64,000 nucleotides of DNA from Rhinopomastus cyanomelas (Eukaryota; Chordata; Aves; Bucerotiformes; Rhinopomastidae): positions 1,012,281 through 1,076,280 of the forward strand of contig VXBP01008587.1 in NCBI GenBank assembly GCA_013400115.1. Reading direction: 5' to 3'. Numbering within the stretch: the stretch's first letter is position 1; each line of letters begins with the position of its first letter. Below are positions 23,516 through 34,735 of the stretch, in pieces. The notes below the pieces were generated by a model that saw nothing but the letters and a program-made list of their open reading frames with translations, did no database searches and had not been told where the DNA came from. A program made the position numbers and the translations under genes.

Positions 23516-24138
23516 CTTATGTCCCCAGTCCTGCTCTATGAGCCTCTTTATTCTACCTGCAGCTGGGCTATGATCTGATGCATAAATAACGGGTGCATGA
23601 GTTTCAGTGACTCATTTCTCAGCTTCCTCAGGGTCAGCTAAGCCACTAAATATATCTCCAATGTGCTTTACAATATCAGGTCTCCAATCAAAACACTGTC
23701 ATTGTGGGGTGGCTCATGTAGAGGTCAACCATTCTGCTATTTGAAGATCCTTTCTTCTGGAACAGCGGCTGCCTACTCTGGAACAGCTGATGCTCATGGC
23801 TGATACTAGACAGACACCAAAAGAATCCCTCTTCCCTGCCTGAATGATCAAGAGACAAGGACTGAAAATCAGCACAAGGAATCTTGCATGAATCTGCTGA
23901 ACATCGCCATTGAGCTTGTCACCGGTAAAGATGAGCTTGTTTGTAGCCACATAAATCCACCCCTCCTGGCCAAGGCTTTAGTTAGAGCCTTCTGATGCAG
24001 GTAGTTTCGAGTGCAACGATACACTTGAAGACACATCAAGATTGTAATTAACTGGAAAATCTAACATTGATTGAGAACCAACTCAAAATCATTACTACAC
24101 ATTATGAATTAATAAAGTATTATCATATTACAAGGGAC
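23516..24138. other. Unique DNA, no gene seen
   Basis: No recognised repeat or exon. Divergent CR1 may continue a short way at the left edge. Confidence 0.4.
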
Positions 24139-24291
24139 TTGGGTGATAGGACAAGGAGGAACCTTTTAAAACTCAAAGATGGTAGATGTAGATTAGATGT
24201 TAGGAAGAAATTCCTCACTCTGAGGCATTGGAACAGGTTGCCTGGAGAAGTTGTGGATGTCCCCTCCCTGGCTGGGTTGGATGAGCCCCTG
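24139..24291 (+). mobile_element. CR1 LINE, older subfamily piece
   Basis: The block GGGTGATAGGACAAGGAGGA is followed by AGATTAGATGTTAGGAAGAA and GGAACAGGTTGCCTGGAGAA. The piece stops where a common-type copy begins. Confidence 0.83.
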
Positions 24292-24543
24292 GACGAGGAG
24301 CAATGGGTGTGAGCTGGAACAGAGAAGGTTCCACATCAATATGAGAAGGAACTTCTTCCTAATGAGGGTGACAGAGCACTGGAACAGGCTGCCCAGGGAA
24401 GTTGTGGAGTCTCCTTCACTGAAGAGGTTTAAAACCTCTCTGGATGTGTTCCTGTGTGACTTGGTCTAGGTGATCCTGCTGTGTCAGGGGGACTGGACTA
24501 GATGATCTTTTGAGGTCCCTTCCAATCCCTAATGATTCTATAA
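24292..24543 (+). mobile_element. CR1 LINE, common subfamily 3' end
   Basis: About 250 bp from GACGAGGAGCAATGGGTGTG to a decayed tail (ATTCTATAATAC). It joins the older piece in the same orientation at homologous positions, giving a chimeric appearance. Confidence 0.93.
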
Positions 24544-26613
24544 TACAAATCAGGTGAATACATTCTCCCATGGTAGTGCAATGTTTGCACGTAACCCTGG
24601 GATCTGTACTCTGAAAGTGAAGGGACGGTACGTGCTGCTGTGTGTCATCCTGTGGGAGTAAGAAGTCCAGCTCTGGTGTCTACAGTGTGATAAGGATTTT
24701 GAAAAATCAAAGACATTTCAGACAAGGTACTCGAGGATTATTAAGATGCAAACTCTTCCTCATGGAACTCATGGAATAAATTACTTAAGGCACTGAAAAC
24801 AAGTGAAAAATTACTTAACTACCTCCCTGAAGAACAGGAATTCAGTCATAATGGGCTCTTTGATCTTACAAACAGAGGTGTGATGCTGTGAAGGCTCAGA
24901 AGGCTTCTTTCCACTGATTTCAAAAGGGCAAGGATTTCTGTTCCACTGGAGTGGGCAGATATATGGTCAGAATTAAAAGTGATATGATTGAAACTTCATC
25001 AGTTTGGGGAGCTTCAGGCAAAGGCTCCCATCCCTTATGGTGACTGATGCTTTTCATGCATGAGGTAGTTGACTACAGTGAGAAGGACATGGTTCTTTCA
25101 ACTACAAAAGGGCAAAGCATTACGAGCAGGTTATTTATTGTACTGGAACTCAGACACTTCTTGCAGAAGCAGTCAGAGCATCCCAGCAGGATGCTGAAAT
25201 GGATTAACTCTCAGGGATTTCCGAAGCCATACCTTTCAAAGAAAGGCTTTGAAACATAAAACGCTCGAATATATTTGCTGTGTACATGAGCGTCCAGTGG
25301 AGAAATGAGCCCGACATGTAAAGTGTTTCCTCATGTTAGTGAGCAGTGTCAGGTTGAGATGACAATCCAGTGACCGTCAAGCATATCCAAGGCCATCAGC
25401 CAGGTCCGAGGTCACTCCAGGATGCCCAAGACACAGTCTGGGCAGAGGGACACCTCTAGGGTTTCTCAGGACAGGGCTGGGTGCCTGGGGCTAAGCTGAA
25501 ATGGGACCCTTGAGATATGGGCAGGGTATGTGGGAGACCCCAGGCAAGGCTGGTCAAGGCCAGTAAGGTCCTTTGGGGCCTGGAGAGCAGTTCCATAAGT
25601 CTCAGCAATCACCATTTGTGTTTTGCTTTATGCCAGAGACCTTCTCAGCAAAGCTGTCCTTAGTATGATGTCATTGTCTGGAAAGACTGTTAATCTGCAC
25701 CCCTCACTATGATTTGTGAAAAGGGGTCACCCATCCTTTCACAGTATGTGTGAGGAGTGATGTTCTCATACAAGCATGACATTGTCTTGTGAGACCATCA
25801 TTCCCTGATGCATAGCATCAGTTTATGAAGTGATGGCAGCTCTCAGGTCATGAGATCATATCAGGATTTTATCCTCCTGTACTCCTTTCTTCATACAGCA
25901 GGCTGGGTTTAGTAGTTTTCAGCATCTTGTCAGGCACAATGTCAATGGATGACAACCTCAATTTAATCATTGCCCTTCTGTAATTTAATCTAAACACAGA
26001 TCAGTCTGGTTCTGCAGGTTATTTTGTGGTGCTTTATTATTTTGATATTGTTTTCTAAGAACACTTTAGATTCAAGATAACAAGGATTGGCAGTTGCACG
26101 ACTCCGCTCCTCACAAAATAATTTCAGTCACCTACTAATGTTTGTGTCTTGTGTTTCATTCTTTTGCCACCAGGCAATCATTAATTATGACTAATTGCCT
26201 ACTTAGTTGCAGCATTTCTCCTTCATAAGAAAGTGCAAATAGCAAGCTAGGACAAACACCAGTCTTCCTCAGCCAGCATAAACAAGCCTGTGCCTTCCTT
26301 GCTCTAGGGGTCAAACAACTTCTGCGGTGCCAACAAGAACTCTCTTCTTTTACTGGCTCTGGTTGTTTTGGCACACACAGAAAACCTTACAGGACTTCCT
26401 TTCCATTTCTTCTATTTCCAATAACTAAGCTCCCTGTTTGTAGCTTTTGAAATAGTCTTTGTGCAACACCCTGGAAACATTATTTTAGCATATTTAGGGA
26501 AAATCTTGTCTGGTATTGTGAGGATCATCCATGAATAAACAGCAGTAGTTCTCAAAAAACTATTATTATGTAATATTTATTTTATGTATTTGCATTAAAT
26601 ATCATAAGACAAT
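24544..26613. other. Unique DNA, about 2 kb
   Basis: A GC-richer segment with short repeated words (AAGGCC, CCAGG, GGGCAG) lies at 25370-25590 and could be an unrecognised old repeat. A 70-codon frame (25047-25259) shows no features. Confidence 0.4.
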
Positions 26614-26654
26614 GGAGGTCCCTTCCAATCCCCAATGATTCTATGATTTTATGA
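26614..26654 (+). mobile_element. CR1 LINE tail remnant
   Basis: About 40 bases, GGAGGTCCCTTCCAATCCCC plus an A-type tail. It is followed by ATCACAGAATTACAGAAC, which looks like an oppositely oriented tail. Confidence 0.8.
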
Positions 26655-26671
26655 ATCACAGAATTACAGAA

Positions 26672-27321
26672 CATGAGCCAGCAGTGTGCACTTGTGGCCA
26701 AGAGGGCCACAAGCATCCTCGGGTGGATCAGAAGTGGAGTGGTTAGCAGTTCAAGAGAGGTTCTTCTCCCCCTCTACTCTGCCTTCTGGAGTATTGTGGC
26801 CAGTTCTGGGCCCTTCAGGTCAAGAAGGACACAGAACTGCTGGAGAGAGTCCAGTGCAGAGCAACAAGGATGACGAAAGGAGTGGAGCACCTCCCTTATG
26901 GGGAAAGCCTGAGGGAGCTGGGTCTCTTTAGCTTGGAGAAGAGGAGACTGAGGGGTGACCTCATTGCTGTCTATAAAGATGTGAAGGGTGGGTGTCAGGA
27001 GGATGGAGCCAGGCTCTGCTCAGGGGCATCTAATGATGGGACAAGGGGCAATGGGTGTGAGCTGGAAGATAGGAGGTTCCACATCAATATGAGAAGGAAC
27101 TTCTTCCCAGTGAGGGTGACAGAGCACTGGAACAGGCTGCCCAGGGGGGTTGTGGAGTCTCCTTCTCNGGGCTTGTGGAGTCTCCTTCACTGTATGTGTT
27201 TAAGACCCACCTGGATGTGTTCCTGTGCGACTTGGTCTAGGTGATTCTGCTGTGTCAGGGGGATTGGACTAGATGATCTTTCGAGGTCCCTTCCAATCCC
27301 TGATGTTCTGTGATTCTGTGA
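26672..27321 (+). mobile_element. CR1 LINE, 650-bp copy with an N
   Basis: One of the longest common-type copies. It starts in the ORF2 segment SQQCALVAKRATSILGWIR and runs to a G-type tail. ORF2 frame is split: one frame serves 26673-26870 and another 26870-27244, so at least one frameshift is present. An N at 27168 sits beside a duplicated word (TTGTGGAGTCTCCTTC at 27149-27164, repeated at 27174-27189). Confidence 0.96.
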
Positions 27322-27448
27322 AACACGTGTCCTAATCTATTTTACAACAATAGTAGTTATCTTCTAAATGTTTTTTTGCATTTAAAAGGTACATAAAGTT
27401 ATTTACACAAACAAAATGGAAGCTGTGTTGTAATAGATCTGGACCTGA

Positions 27449-27535
27449 ATTCTATGATTCTATGAACATTAGGGATAGGAAGGGACCTTGAAAGATCATC
27501 TAGTCCAATCCACCTGCCACAGGAGGATCACCTAC
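27449..27535 (-). mobile_element. CR1 LINE, 3' end with inverted tail repeat
   Basis: A plus-sense tail (ATTCTATGATTCTATGA, 27449-27465) is followed at once by minus-strand CR1 sequence (ATTAGGGATAGGAAGGGACC). A normal minus copy would start with the complementary tail. Confidence 0.88.
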
Positions 27536-28848
27536 TCATACTAGTACTTTCCATAGTATCTCACTCCCCCCACCCCCATGATCCAAACTGCATGTGAGAA
27601 CTGTCAGTTTGGTATTTTCTCATTATCAGGTCATCAGACACACAGTCTGCCTTAAGACTGCTCTTGCCAAACCTCCACATCAAGATGCTTTTTAATTAGG
27701 GCTGGATTCTGCTCTGGAGAATTCTGCAGTGTGCTCTCTCTTACTACTTTCCTGCATCTTATGGATGCAGGAGCAGGTCACAGGACTAACTACCTGTAAA
27801 TGTATGAGTGCGTTTCAGAAATGTTAAGAAAAGGTCTTAAGCCAGTTCAGACTGTCACTGGGGGAGCCCTGGTGGTGTGACTGTACCAACCAATGTATTT
27901 TTCCCCTAGGTGGGAATTCAATCTACAGTCACAAACAAACAGCTGGGGAAGAAGAAGGTATCCATCCTACAAGGTGTAGAAAGGGTGTTAGTGAAGTGCT
28001 TTTGGCAACGGCAAGAGGGAGTTTATGGTCTCCTTCCATCCACGCCTCGTAAATAACATTCCCTCTAATAGAGACAAAAACATTCTACACCTAATTACTG
28101 AAGCTGAAGAGTCCCTCTCTGCTTGCTCTCATCACCATTCTGCATTTGCTAGTCCCTCTAAGGCAATGATCTCTATTTTTGACCATGGAGCTGTGAGAAG
28201 TGTGAAAATAAAGAAACCACCTTTTGGCTTGTTAAGGTAGGGAGGTTATGGCCTCAGCTCTGCTTTCATTTCCCTGCACATATTCCCGGGTTAGCTTCTG
28301 AATGAGGGTTTCTATTCCCACCATATGAAACCTACTCTCCTTTTTCCTTTATTCCAGAAGCTCTAACACTTTTCAAAGCTGCCAGGAGCCGCCTGTCAAC
28401 CCGCTGCTTTTCTCACAACACAATTCCATCTATGGATGCCCTACCAGACCCTGGACTGCCAACAAGGTGTGTTTTCATGGGAGATGTCTGCTAAAAAGAA
28501 CTCAGATGACAATCTGAGACAACAGTGTTTTCCAACAGGAAGGAAAATGGTCAAAAAGCTACCTCTGCACTTCTCTCCAGAAATGTGATGGAAAACATCC
28601 CTGCTGCACAGGTATTGGACAGAAGTGGAAGACTCAGCCTTCTTTCTGCAGTGTTTCCTGCTCTGGCCAGGAAGTTGTCCCATGCTATCCACTGCTTCAG
28701 TTGCTTTCCTTCTACAGAGCAGTACATCTGTCCTGTTCCAAAGCAGTTGCTGTTTTGGGATGAAGGATGTTCTCATAGGACCGTAAGCAGGAGGGCACAG
28801 AGGAATGACAAAGGAAGCCAACGTAGTTTTCTCATCTATGTTCTGAAA
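27536..28848. other. Unique DNA, no gene seen
   Basis: Frames of 141 codons (28441-28866 minus) and 145 codons (28525-28962 plus) overlap almost fully on opposite strands. Neither looks like a known protein. Confidence 0.45.
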
Positions 28849-29044
28849 CCCACTGATGTCTTCCAAAGTCCTTGGAAGACAGAATCACAGAATGTTAGAG
28901 TTGGAAGGGACCTCCAAAATCATCTAATTCCACCCCCAACACTGTCAAATACTTTCCACTGAGATCTTCTAAAGTCCTTGAAACACTTTCTCCAATGTTT
29001 TCCACGGAGGTCTTCCAAAGGCCTTGAAAGACTTTCTCCAATGC
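28849..29044. repeat. 46-bp tandem repeat split by CR1
   Basis: Two adjacent 46-bp units (28953-28998 and 28999-29044) share TTTCCAC, TCTTC, AAAG, CCTTGAAA and ACTTTCTCCAATG. A third, partial unit (28849-28880, CCACTGATGTCTTCCAAAG then TCCTTGGAAGAC) lies on the other side of a short CR1 copy. Confidence 0.85.
28881..28938 (-). mobile_element. CR1 LINE, short 3' end inside tandem repeat
   Basis: Minus strand, AGAATCACAGAATGTTAGAG then TTGGAAGGGACCTCCAAAAT. Only about 58 bp of CR1 remain. Confidence 0.87.
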
Positions 29045-29890
29045 TTTTGTCCCTTTCTTTCCAACACAGTTCCTGTTTAAGCCCAGATCTCAACTGTGAG
29101 TTGCTTTTTTAAGTTAGCCCTTCACTCAGCCTCTGAGTCCTATAACTCAGCCCCTTGACTTCTCTTCCCACATAAAAGAAAGACAAACAACCCAACAGCA
29201 CATCCCTAAAACTGCACGAGTGTTTTGGTAGGCTTAAGACTTTGACAGATAAATCAGCAAATCTTGCTGCAGTGGCTGAAAGTATTTCTCACAGCTCTAT
29301 TTCCATCAGCAGTGTGAGGCTGGCACGTGGGACGTGTGTGCCTGTGCCTCTGCAGCATGAACGCAGAGGCTGAGAGCCAGCCTGGAATCCCCAGTGAAGG
29401 TGGGATGGAAAGAGATAACAACTCCTGCACTGAAGTAGGTGGTGCATGGGCACACATTTCCTCCTGTCACTTCTGCTGAAGGGTGAGAACCTGTTCCATG
29501 GAGACCACAGCAAACAGCCAGGCGGCAGTAACATCTTAAAGCACCTGAACTGATTGCTCAGCGAAGCTGAATGAAAGCCCTTAAATCAGTCACAAGTGCT
29601 TGCACTTCCATTTTTTGATTTTATTTTCAGTTTAAAAACATATCACTCATATTCTTCACTTTTATGTAGAATATTATGTTCCTCATATTTCTTCAGTAGT
29701 TTCACAGTCAGACTCCTCTACTAATGTTAACTGATAAGAATTAAAATCATTCAGTGATTCTGAGCCATCTCCTGTCTGAAGTAAAGTCCATTTCTGATTC
29801 TTCTTTTTTTCCAGGCACTATTTATCAATGCAGAAGAGTTGCTTAAACCTTCCCGTGTTGTCTTCCACGTTCAAAGAGCTTTAGCCCAAG
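29045..29890. other. Unique DNA, no gene seen
   Basis: Two overlapping minus frames (29254-29457 and 29289-29534) have no recognised domain. Confidence 0.4.
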
Positions 29891-30058
29891 TGGGACCTTG
29901 AAAGATCATCTAGTCCAATCCCCTTGCCACAGTAGTATCACCTAGACCAAGTCACACAGGAACACATCCACGCGGGTTGTAAATGTCTCCAGAGAAGGAG
30001 ACTCCACAACCCCCCGGGCAGCCTGTTCCAGTGCTCTGTCACCCTTACTGTGAAGATA
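29891..30058 (-). mobile_element. CR1 LINE, 3' fragment without tail
   Basis: Starts at GGGACCTTGAAAGATCATC, so the terminal 25 or so bases are missing. It ends in the ACTGTGAAGA block. Confidence 0.92.
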
Positions 30059-30087
30059 TGCACAGAGGAATGTCCCCGTTTTGTGAT

Positions 30088-30126
30088 GTGATCCTGGAGG
30101 TCCCTTCCAGCCCTGATGATTCTACG
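30088..30126 (+). mobile_element. CR1 LINE tail remnant
   Basis: About 40 bases, GATCCTGGAGGTCCCTTCCA then GCCCTGATGATTCTA, opposite to both neighbouring copies. Confidence 0.72.
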
Positions 30127-30163
30127 TGTCACTTTTTTTTTTCCTTTTACATGCTGCAGCTGA

Positions 30164-30303
30164 TACAGAATCACTCTGGTTGGAAAAACCTCCTGCGATC
30201 ATTGAGTCCAAACATCTACCCTACCTGACAAGTTCACCCCTAAACCAGATCCCTCAACACTTCATCCAGATGATCTTTAAACACATCCAGAGACGGTGAC
30301 TCA
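30164..30303 (-). mobile_element. CR1 LINE, older subfamily 3' end
   Basis: The blocks ACAGAATCACTCTGGTTGGA and CCAGATCCCTCAACACTTCA are the complement of those seen in the plus-strand copies at 18351 and 51183. Confidence 0.86.
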
Positions 30304-30687
30304 TTGCTGATGGGACAACAATTTCTGCATTTCTTGACCGACCAGGCGTATAGCTACAGTTATTATTTCAGTTCAGCTTCATGTTCCATTACTAATAACC
30401 ATATTTGCTGTACACGTGTTGGCTACCTCTGCTCTTTGGCTCAATATCAGTCATTTTTCGGAGACTGAAACTGGATTATCAGCCTCCAGCTACCCAGATG
30501 AAAACAAGACCTGTAATTTGTCACAGGTGATTGCTGGAAATATTGCAACAGTGGACACAACCCTAAAAACTGCAGGGCAGTGTAAGAGCTATGTGCCACG
30601 GTGTGAACTCCCTTCACTGCTGCCTGAGGTCTGTTTCTGCAATACTATGGTTGGTGACCCTGTGTAACACTCTACGCTGACTCCTAG
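30304..30687. other. Unique DNA between CR1 pieces
   Basis: An 83-codon plus frame (30416-30667) shows no known motif. Confidence 0.4.
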
Positions 30688-31458
30688 GATTCTTGTCCTG
30701 CAGGATCACCAGGTCCTTTTCAGAAAAGCTGTTTCCCAGACTGAGGGGTCTCTCAGCCTGCACTGTTGCAGAGCACATGCGAGACTTTATATTTGCCTTT
30801 GTTGAACTTCATGTGATCTTGGTAGCCCATTTCTCCAGCCTGTCAAAGTCCTTCTGAATAACAGCCCTACTTTCCAGTGTGTTGATTGCTCTCACCCTCC
30901 CTGGTTTGGTGTCATCTACAAACTTGTTAAGAATGCAGCCACTTCATCAGTGGAGAGATTAAGCACCGCTTGTCCCAGTACTAGGAGGGACACTCTGAGA
31001 CACCACCAGTTACTGGTCACCATACAAGCTGCTTTGTGTCACTGACCACAACCTGTTGAGTCCAAGAGTGCAGTAAATTTTCCACTCACCTTATCAGCCA
31101 TTTATCTAGCCCATATCTCACCAGCTTGGTGATAAGAAGACCATGGGAGGTTGAGTCAAAGGTTTGCTAAAGTCAGTACATGCTGCCCTCTCCTTGTGCA
31201 CAACATTATCGCCGAAAAGAAGTGAGGTTGCTCTGGCATGGGTCACTCTTGATAAGCCCATGCTGGCTGCTCAGAATCGTCTTCTTGACCTTCATTTGTT
31301 TAGTTATGCTTCCCAGGAGGATTTTCTCCACAACTAACTCAGGGACTGAGCTGAGGTTAACCAGTCTGTGGTTACTTTGATGCCTTCTTTCCTGAAGATG
31401 GGTGCAATATTTGCCTCTTTGTAGACACCAGGAACTTCCCCACTTTGAAACTGCTGTG
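30688..31458 (-). mobile_element. CR1 LINE, decayed reverse transcriptase region of ORF2
   Basis: Minus-strand sequence corresponding to the reverse transcriptase domain of CR1 ORF2. In order along the element (right to left) I see the region for the KGNITPIFKK-like, SLTSVPGK-like, ADDTKL-like and MKFNK-like segments, all broken by stops and indels. It is the left half of a roughly 1.9-kb remnant that continues at 31552. The protein would have copied CR1 RNA into DNA at its insertion site; this copy cannot. Confidence 0.85.
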
Positions 31459-31551
31459 ACAGAATCACAGGATCACAGAATGGTAGGGATTGGAAGGGAA
31501 CTTTAAAGATCATCTAGTCCAACCCCTGTGCTAGAGCAGGATCACCTAGGC
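31459..31551 (-). mobile_element. CR1 LINE 3' end nested in older CR1
   Basis: About 93 bp with tail AGAATCACAGGATCACAGAA, then GGGATTGGAAGGGAACTTTA and GCTAGAGCAGGATCACCTAG. Sequence on both sides reads as one older ORF2, so this is an insertion into it. Confidence 0.9.
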
Positions 31552-32600
31552 TATTAGTAGTATTACAATGGCCAGCAATTCCAGCACCCTCACGTGTGTT
31601 CCATCTGGTCCCATGTGAATGTCTAAGCGGGTTACGTGCACCCCAATCCTAACTCTCCTCCTGTGGGTACTGCCTCACACCTGCAGACTGCTTGAAAGCT
31701 CAGAGGTCTGGGAGACCAGACCTTACCAACCAAAACTGAGAGAAAAACCAGTTTTTTCATTTCAAGTGAATACTTTAGCCTGTGCTACGTCCCTTGTCAC
31801 AGGATTCCCAGTTCCACTGTGCAATGAGCTCACATTCCCATTTCTGCTCTTGCTGCTACAGTTGTAGTTAGAGAAAACTTTTCCTGTTGTCCTCTGTCTC
31901 CCTTGCTGGTTTCAGCTCAGCTTTCCTGCCTGTATTGCTACACGCCTGATCAGCATCTGTTCATTCCTCCCAAGTAGCCTTCCTGCTTCCACCTTCTGTG
32001 TGCTCCTTGTGTTTGAGCTCAGGCAGGAGCTCCATGTTCATCCGTACTGGCCTTCTGCCACGCTTGCTCAACTTTCTGAACATTGTGCGCTGCTCTTGTG
32101 TTCTGAGGAGGCTGTCCTTGAAGATCAGCCAGCTCTCCTGGGGCCTTTTGCCCTGCAGCACAGTTTCCCATTAAAGCCTCCCTGAGCAGACCTAAATCTG
32201 CTCTTCTTAACTCCAGGGCTGTAATTCTGCTGCTTATCTTGATCACTTCTCTCAGGATCTTAAACACCACAGCCTCACAGTTGCTGCAGCAAAGGATCCC
32301 CTCAACCTTCAACTATTCAGTTATTCCTGCTTTTTCAGCTCCATCATCTCCTTGTTGGTTTACTGACCACCTGCACTGAAAAACAGCTTTCACTAGAGTC
32401 CATAAATCTCATGGATTGCTTATCCATGATAAACAGCAGATACTGTGATGGTCCAGGGTCTGTGATTTTGAAGCTTTCTTCATCTCCCTTCTCTTTTTGA
32501 TCAAGATATCCGTATGGATACATACCACAGCTACTGCCTCTACCTGTCCATCCCCTGATCCTTACTGTCCTGGAGACCTAGTGTCCAGCTGGTCTGGGAG
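31552..32600 (-). mobile_element. CR1 LINE, decayed ORF2 between endonuclease and RT
   Basis: Right half of the same old copy. A minus frame (32161-31961) keeps the recognisable QESWLIFKDSLL and RRPVRMNMELL words, and another (32312-32019) keeps VVFKILREVI and LRRADLGLLREAL. These match the linker between the endonuclease and reverse transcriptase of CR1 ORF2. The two words lie in different frames, so a frameshift is fixed. The stretch beyond 32340 fits the endonuclease end more weakly. Confidence 0.82.
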
Positions 32601-33899
32601 CAGATGTCTGAGCTTTTGTGGTGCTGGAAGGAAATGGCAGGCTGTTAGCATGGTGTAAAGTGCCAGAGCCCTTCATTGAGAAGCTGTCAGCATTATCAGC
32701 ACTTCACCATTGATTGATGCTGGCAGGCACCAATTGAAATGGAAAACAGAGGCCACAGAGTAAGAGTGAAATTAGCACTAATGGGACTCAACTCCAGATT
32801 ATGACATCTAAATTTAAGTGTATGGTTACATGCTGGCCCCACATGTATCTCAAGGCTTCTTCGTGTCTGTCTCAAGGTATGAACACATGTCTCATCCACA
32901 GCTTGGAGCACCAAGCCTCGCTTCTGGGTGAAGCAGCTAAAATAATGGCCATGGAGATGGGCTACCTTTTATCAGTGAGAAAAGGAAAGGACCTCTGCAG
33001 GTGGAAGATGACTACTAATAAAACACTCACTGCAAAGCAGTGACTGAGAATCTCTAGGAAGCAGCTGCAGAGAGGCTTGCTGAAAAAATCCTGTGAGAGG
33101 TGGGTAACTACAAAGGGGAGAGTTTGTACTGAGCTGGGGACCATCGAAGGCCCCCAAGGACAGTGCTGGTTTGATGTCACACACACTGCTATAGCAATGG
33201 AACTCCAGCCATTCAAGAATTTAAGTCTATTACACAGATCGCTTCAGAGAGATTTACAATCTACTGGCAGAAGACATCTTTTGCTAGAGATCACGGGTAT
33301 GGATGCAAGTTTGTCTTCTGAAGTTGTACTGGTACATCATAAGACTTTGCTATGCTTTGCTATGCATATGCTTTGCTATGTCACACAATCTTTCATTGCA
33401 GGAGAAATGAATTACCATGTGTTAAAGAATCTTTTTAAATTATTTACGTAGTTAAACCATAATATTAAAGTTTCAGACAGAACTTTTCTTTCAGGTAAGT
33501 GCCACAGGCCTAAGAAAATGTTTTTTTCTCTATTAGGGGTCAATCAATATTTTATGGGTCAGATATGAATTTCTTGATACTGGTTTTTCCCTTTCTGCTC
33601 CAAATATATGTGTATTTAGGCTTTTTTTCTTCTGCCCTCAGATAACTTTTTGTTACCTAAGGTAGGAAAAAACTTGGCAGAGCTGGTTTTTCTTGTTATC
33701 TCTCTGTTTTAGTCTTCTTATTCCTTTATTGTTTCTAGTTGCTTATATGGGGACTCTTAACTCTCACAATCTCCAGGGCAGTTACCTGCCCAGCTCCCTG
33801 GCCTTTATTTCTGCTTGTTCCTTGCTTCAACAAACAAGCCAGCTGCTTTCTTCTAAGACTATTTCACTAACAGGAAATCTACCTAACAGGAAATCTATC
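32601..33899. other. Unique DNA with small tandem repeats
   Basis: CTTTGCTATG occurs three times in 33345-33380. A 16-bp word is duplicated in tandem (33867-33882, 33883-33898) just before the next CR1. A 124-codon plus frame (33077-33451) has no known features. Confidence 0.5.
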
Positions 33900-33971
33900 A
33901 GCTGTGGCAAGGGGATTGGACTAGATGATCTTTTGAGGTCCCTTCCAATCCCTAATGATTCTATGATTCTA
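33900..33971 (+). mobile_element. CR1 LINE, very short 3' end
   Basis: GCTGTGGCAAGGGGATTGGA to an A-type tail, about 70 bp. Confidence 0.9.
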
Positions 33972-34735
33972 GGATGCTGATCCTACAATTCATCATTCCT
34001 CCATCAACGAAGGGCACAGGTGTAAGTGCATGGAAGCGAGCCCTTTAGAACCAAGAGAGGTTTGCATGTAAAGGGAAGTGCATTTTTAGGTGCATTCCTA
34101 TACCTGTTACAATAACAGAGATTATTCTCAAGCTAGCAAGTGCCTCCTCTACTGGAATCCAGGGTAATATTATTTTTGAGATGCACTTCTGCAAAATGTC
34201 ATGATCCAGAATGTGACAGTTGCTATAAGCAACTGTAAAATATGAAGCTCTTTCACAAAAACTCATACTAGCACCAAATGGCATTCAGTCTGCGGTGTGT
34301 ACTGTAGGTTCACCCTTTCCGACTGTGGATAGTAACAGGGTTGTACTATGCAGGTGGTTCACGTTGTCAACCAGAACTCACGATACAAACGTAACACTAA
34401 GATCAGGCTGATGTTAGGAATGAGTGTAGATTGTCAAGTACAACCTGGCAGCTAACACAAACTAATCTCACAAGCTACCTGAATCTTAGTTTTCTTGTCT
34501 GTTGGTGTTTACATCACAGAGGGTCCCTTAATCTGCTGAACCTAGTTCAATTTCTCATTTTGGTGTTTCAGAAACTTGGCAAGAAGAGTGTCAGAAGATG
34601 CTGGTGTTAATTCAGCCAAATCCTGCCCCTCCCTCACAAAAGTAAAAGATCTTGGGAAAGACCATTCTGACATCTCCACTGTTATAACGAGGAGCAATGA
34701 TGCCGTTGCATTCCTGCCTGGAGGATATATAACAG
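33972..34735. other. Unique DNA, no gene seen
   Basis: No repeat or exon was recognised. Confidence 0.4.

Noticed and set aside
28441..28962. Two frames over 140 codons on opposite strands
   Set aside because: They cover the same bases, the plus frame runs into a CR1 copy and a tandem repeat, and neither has known motifs.
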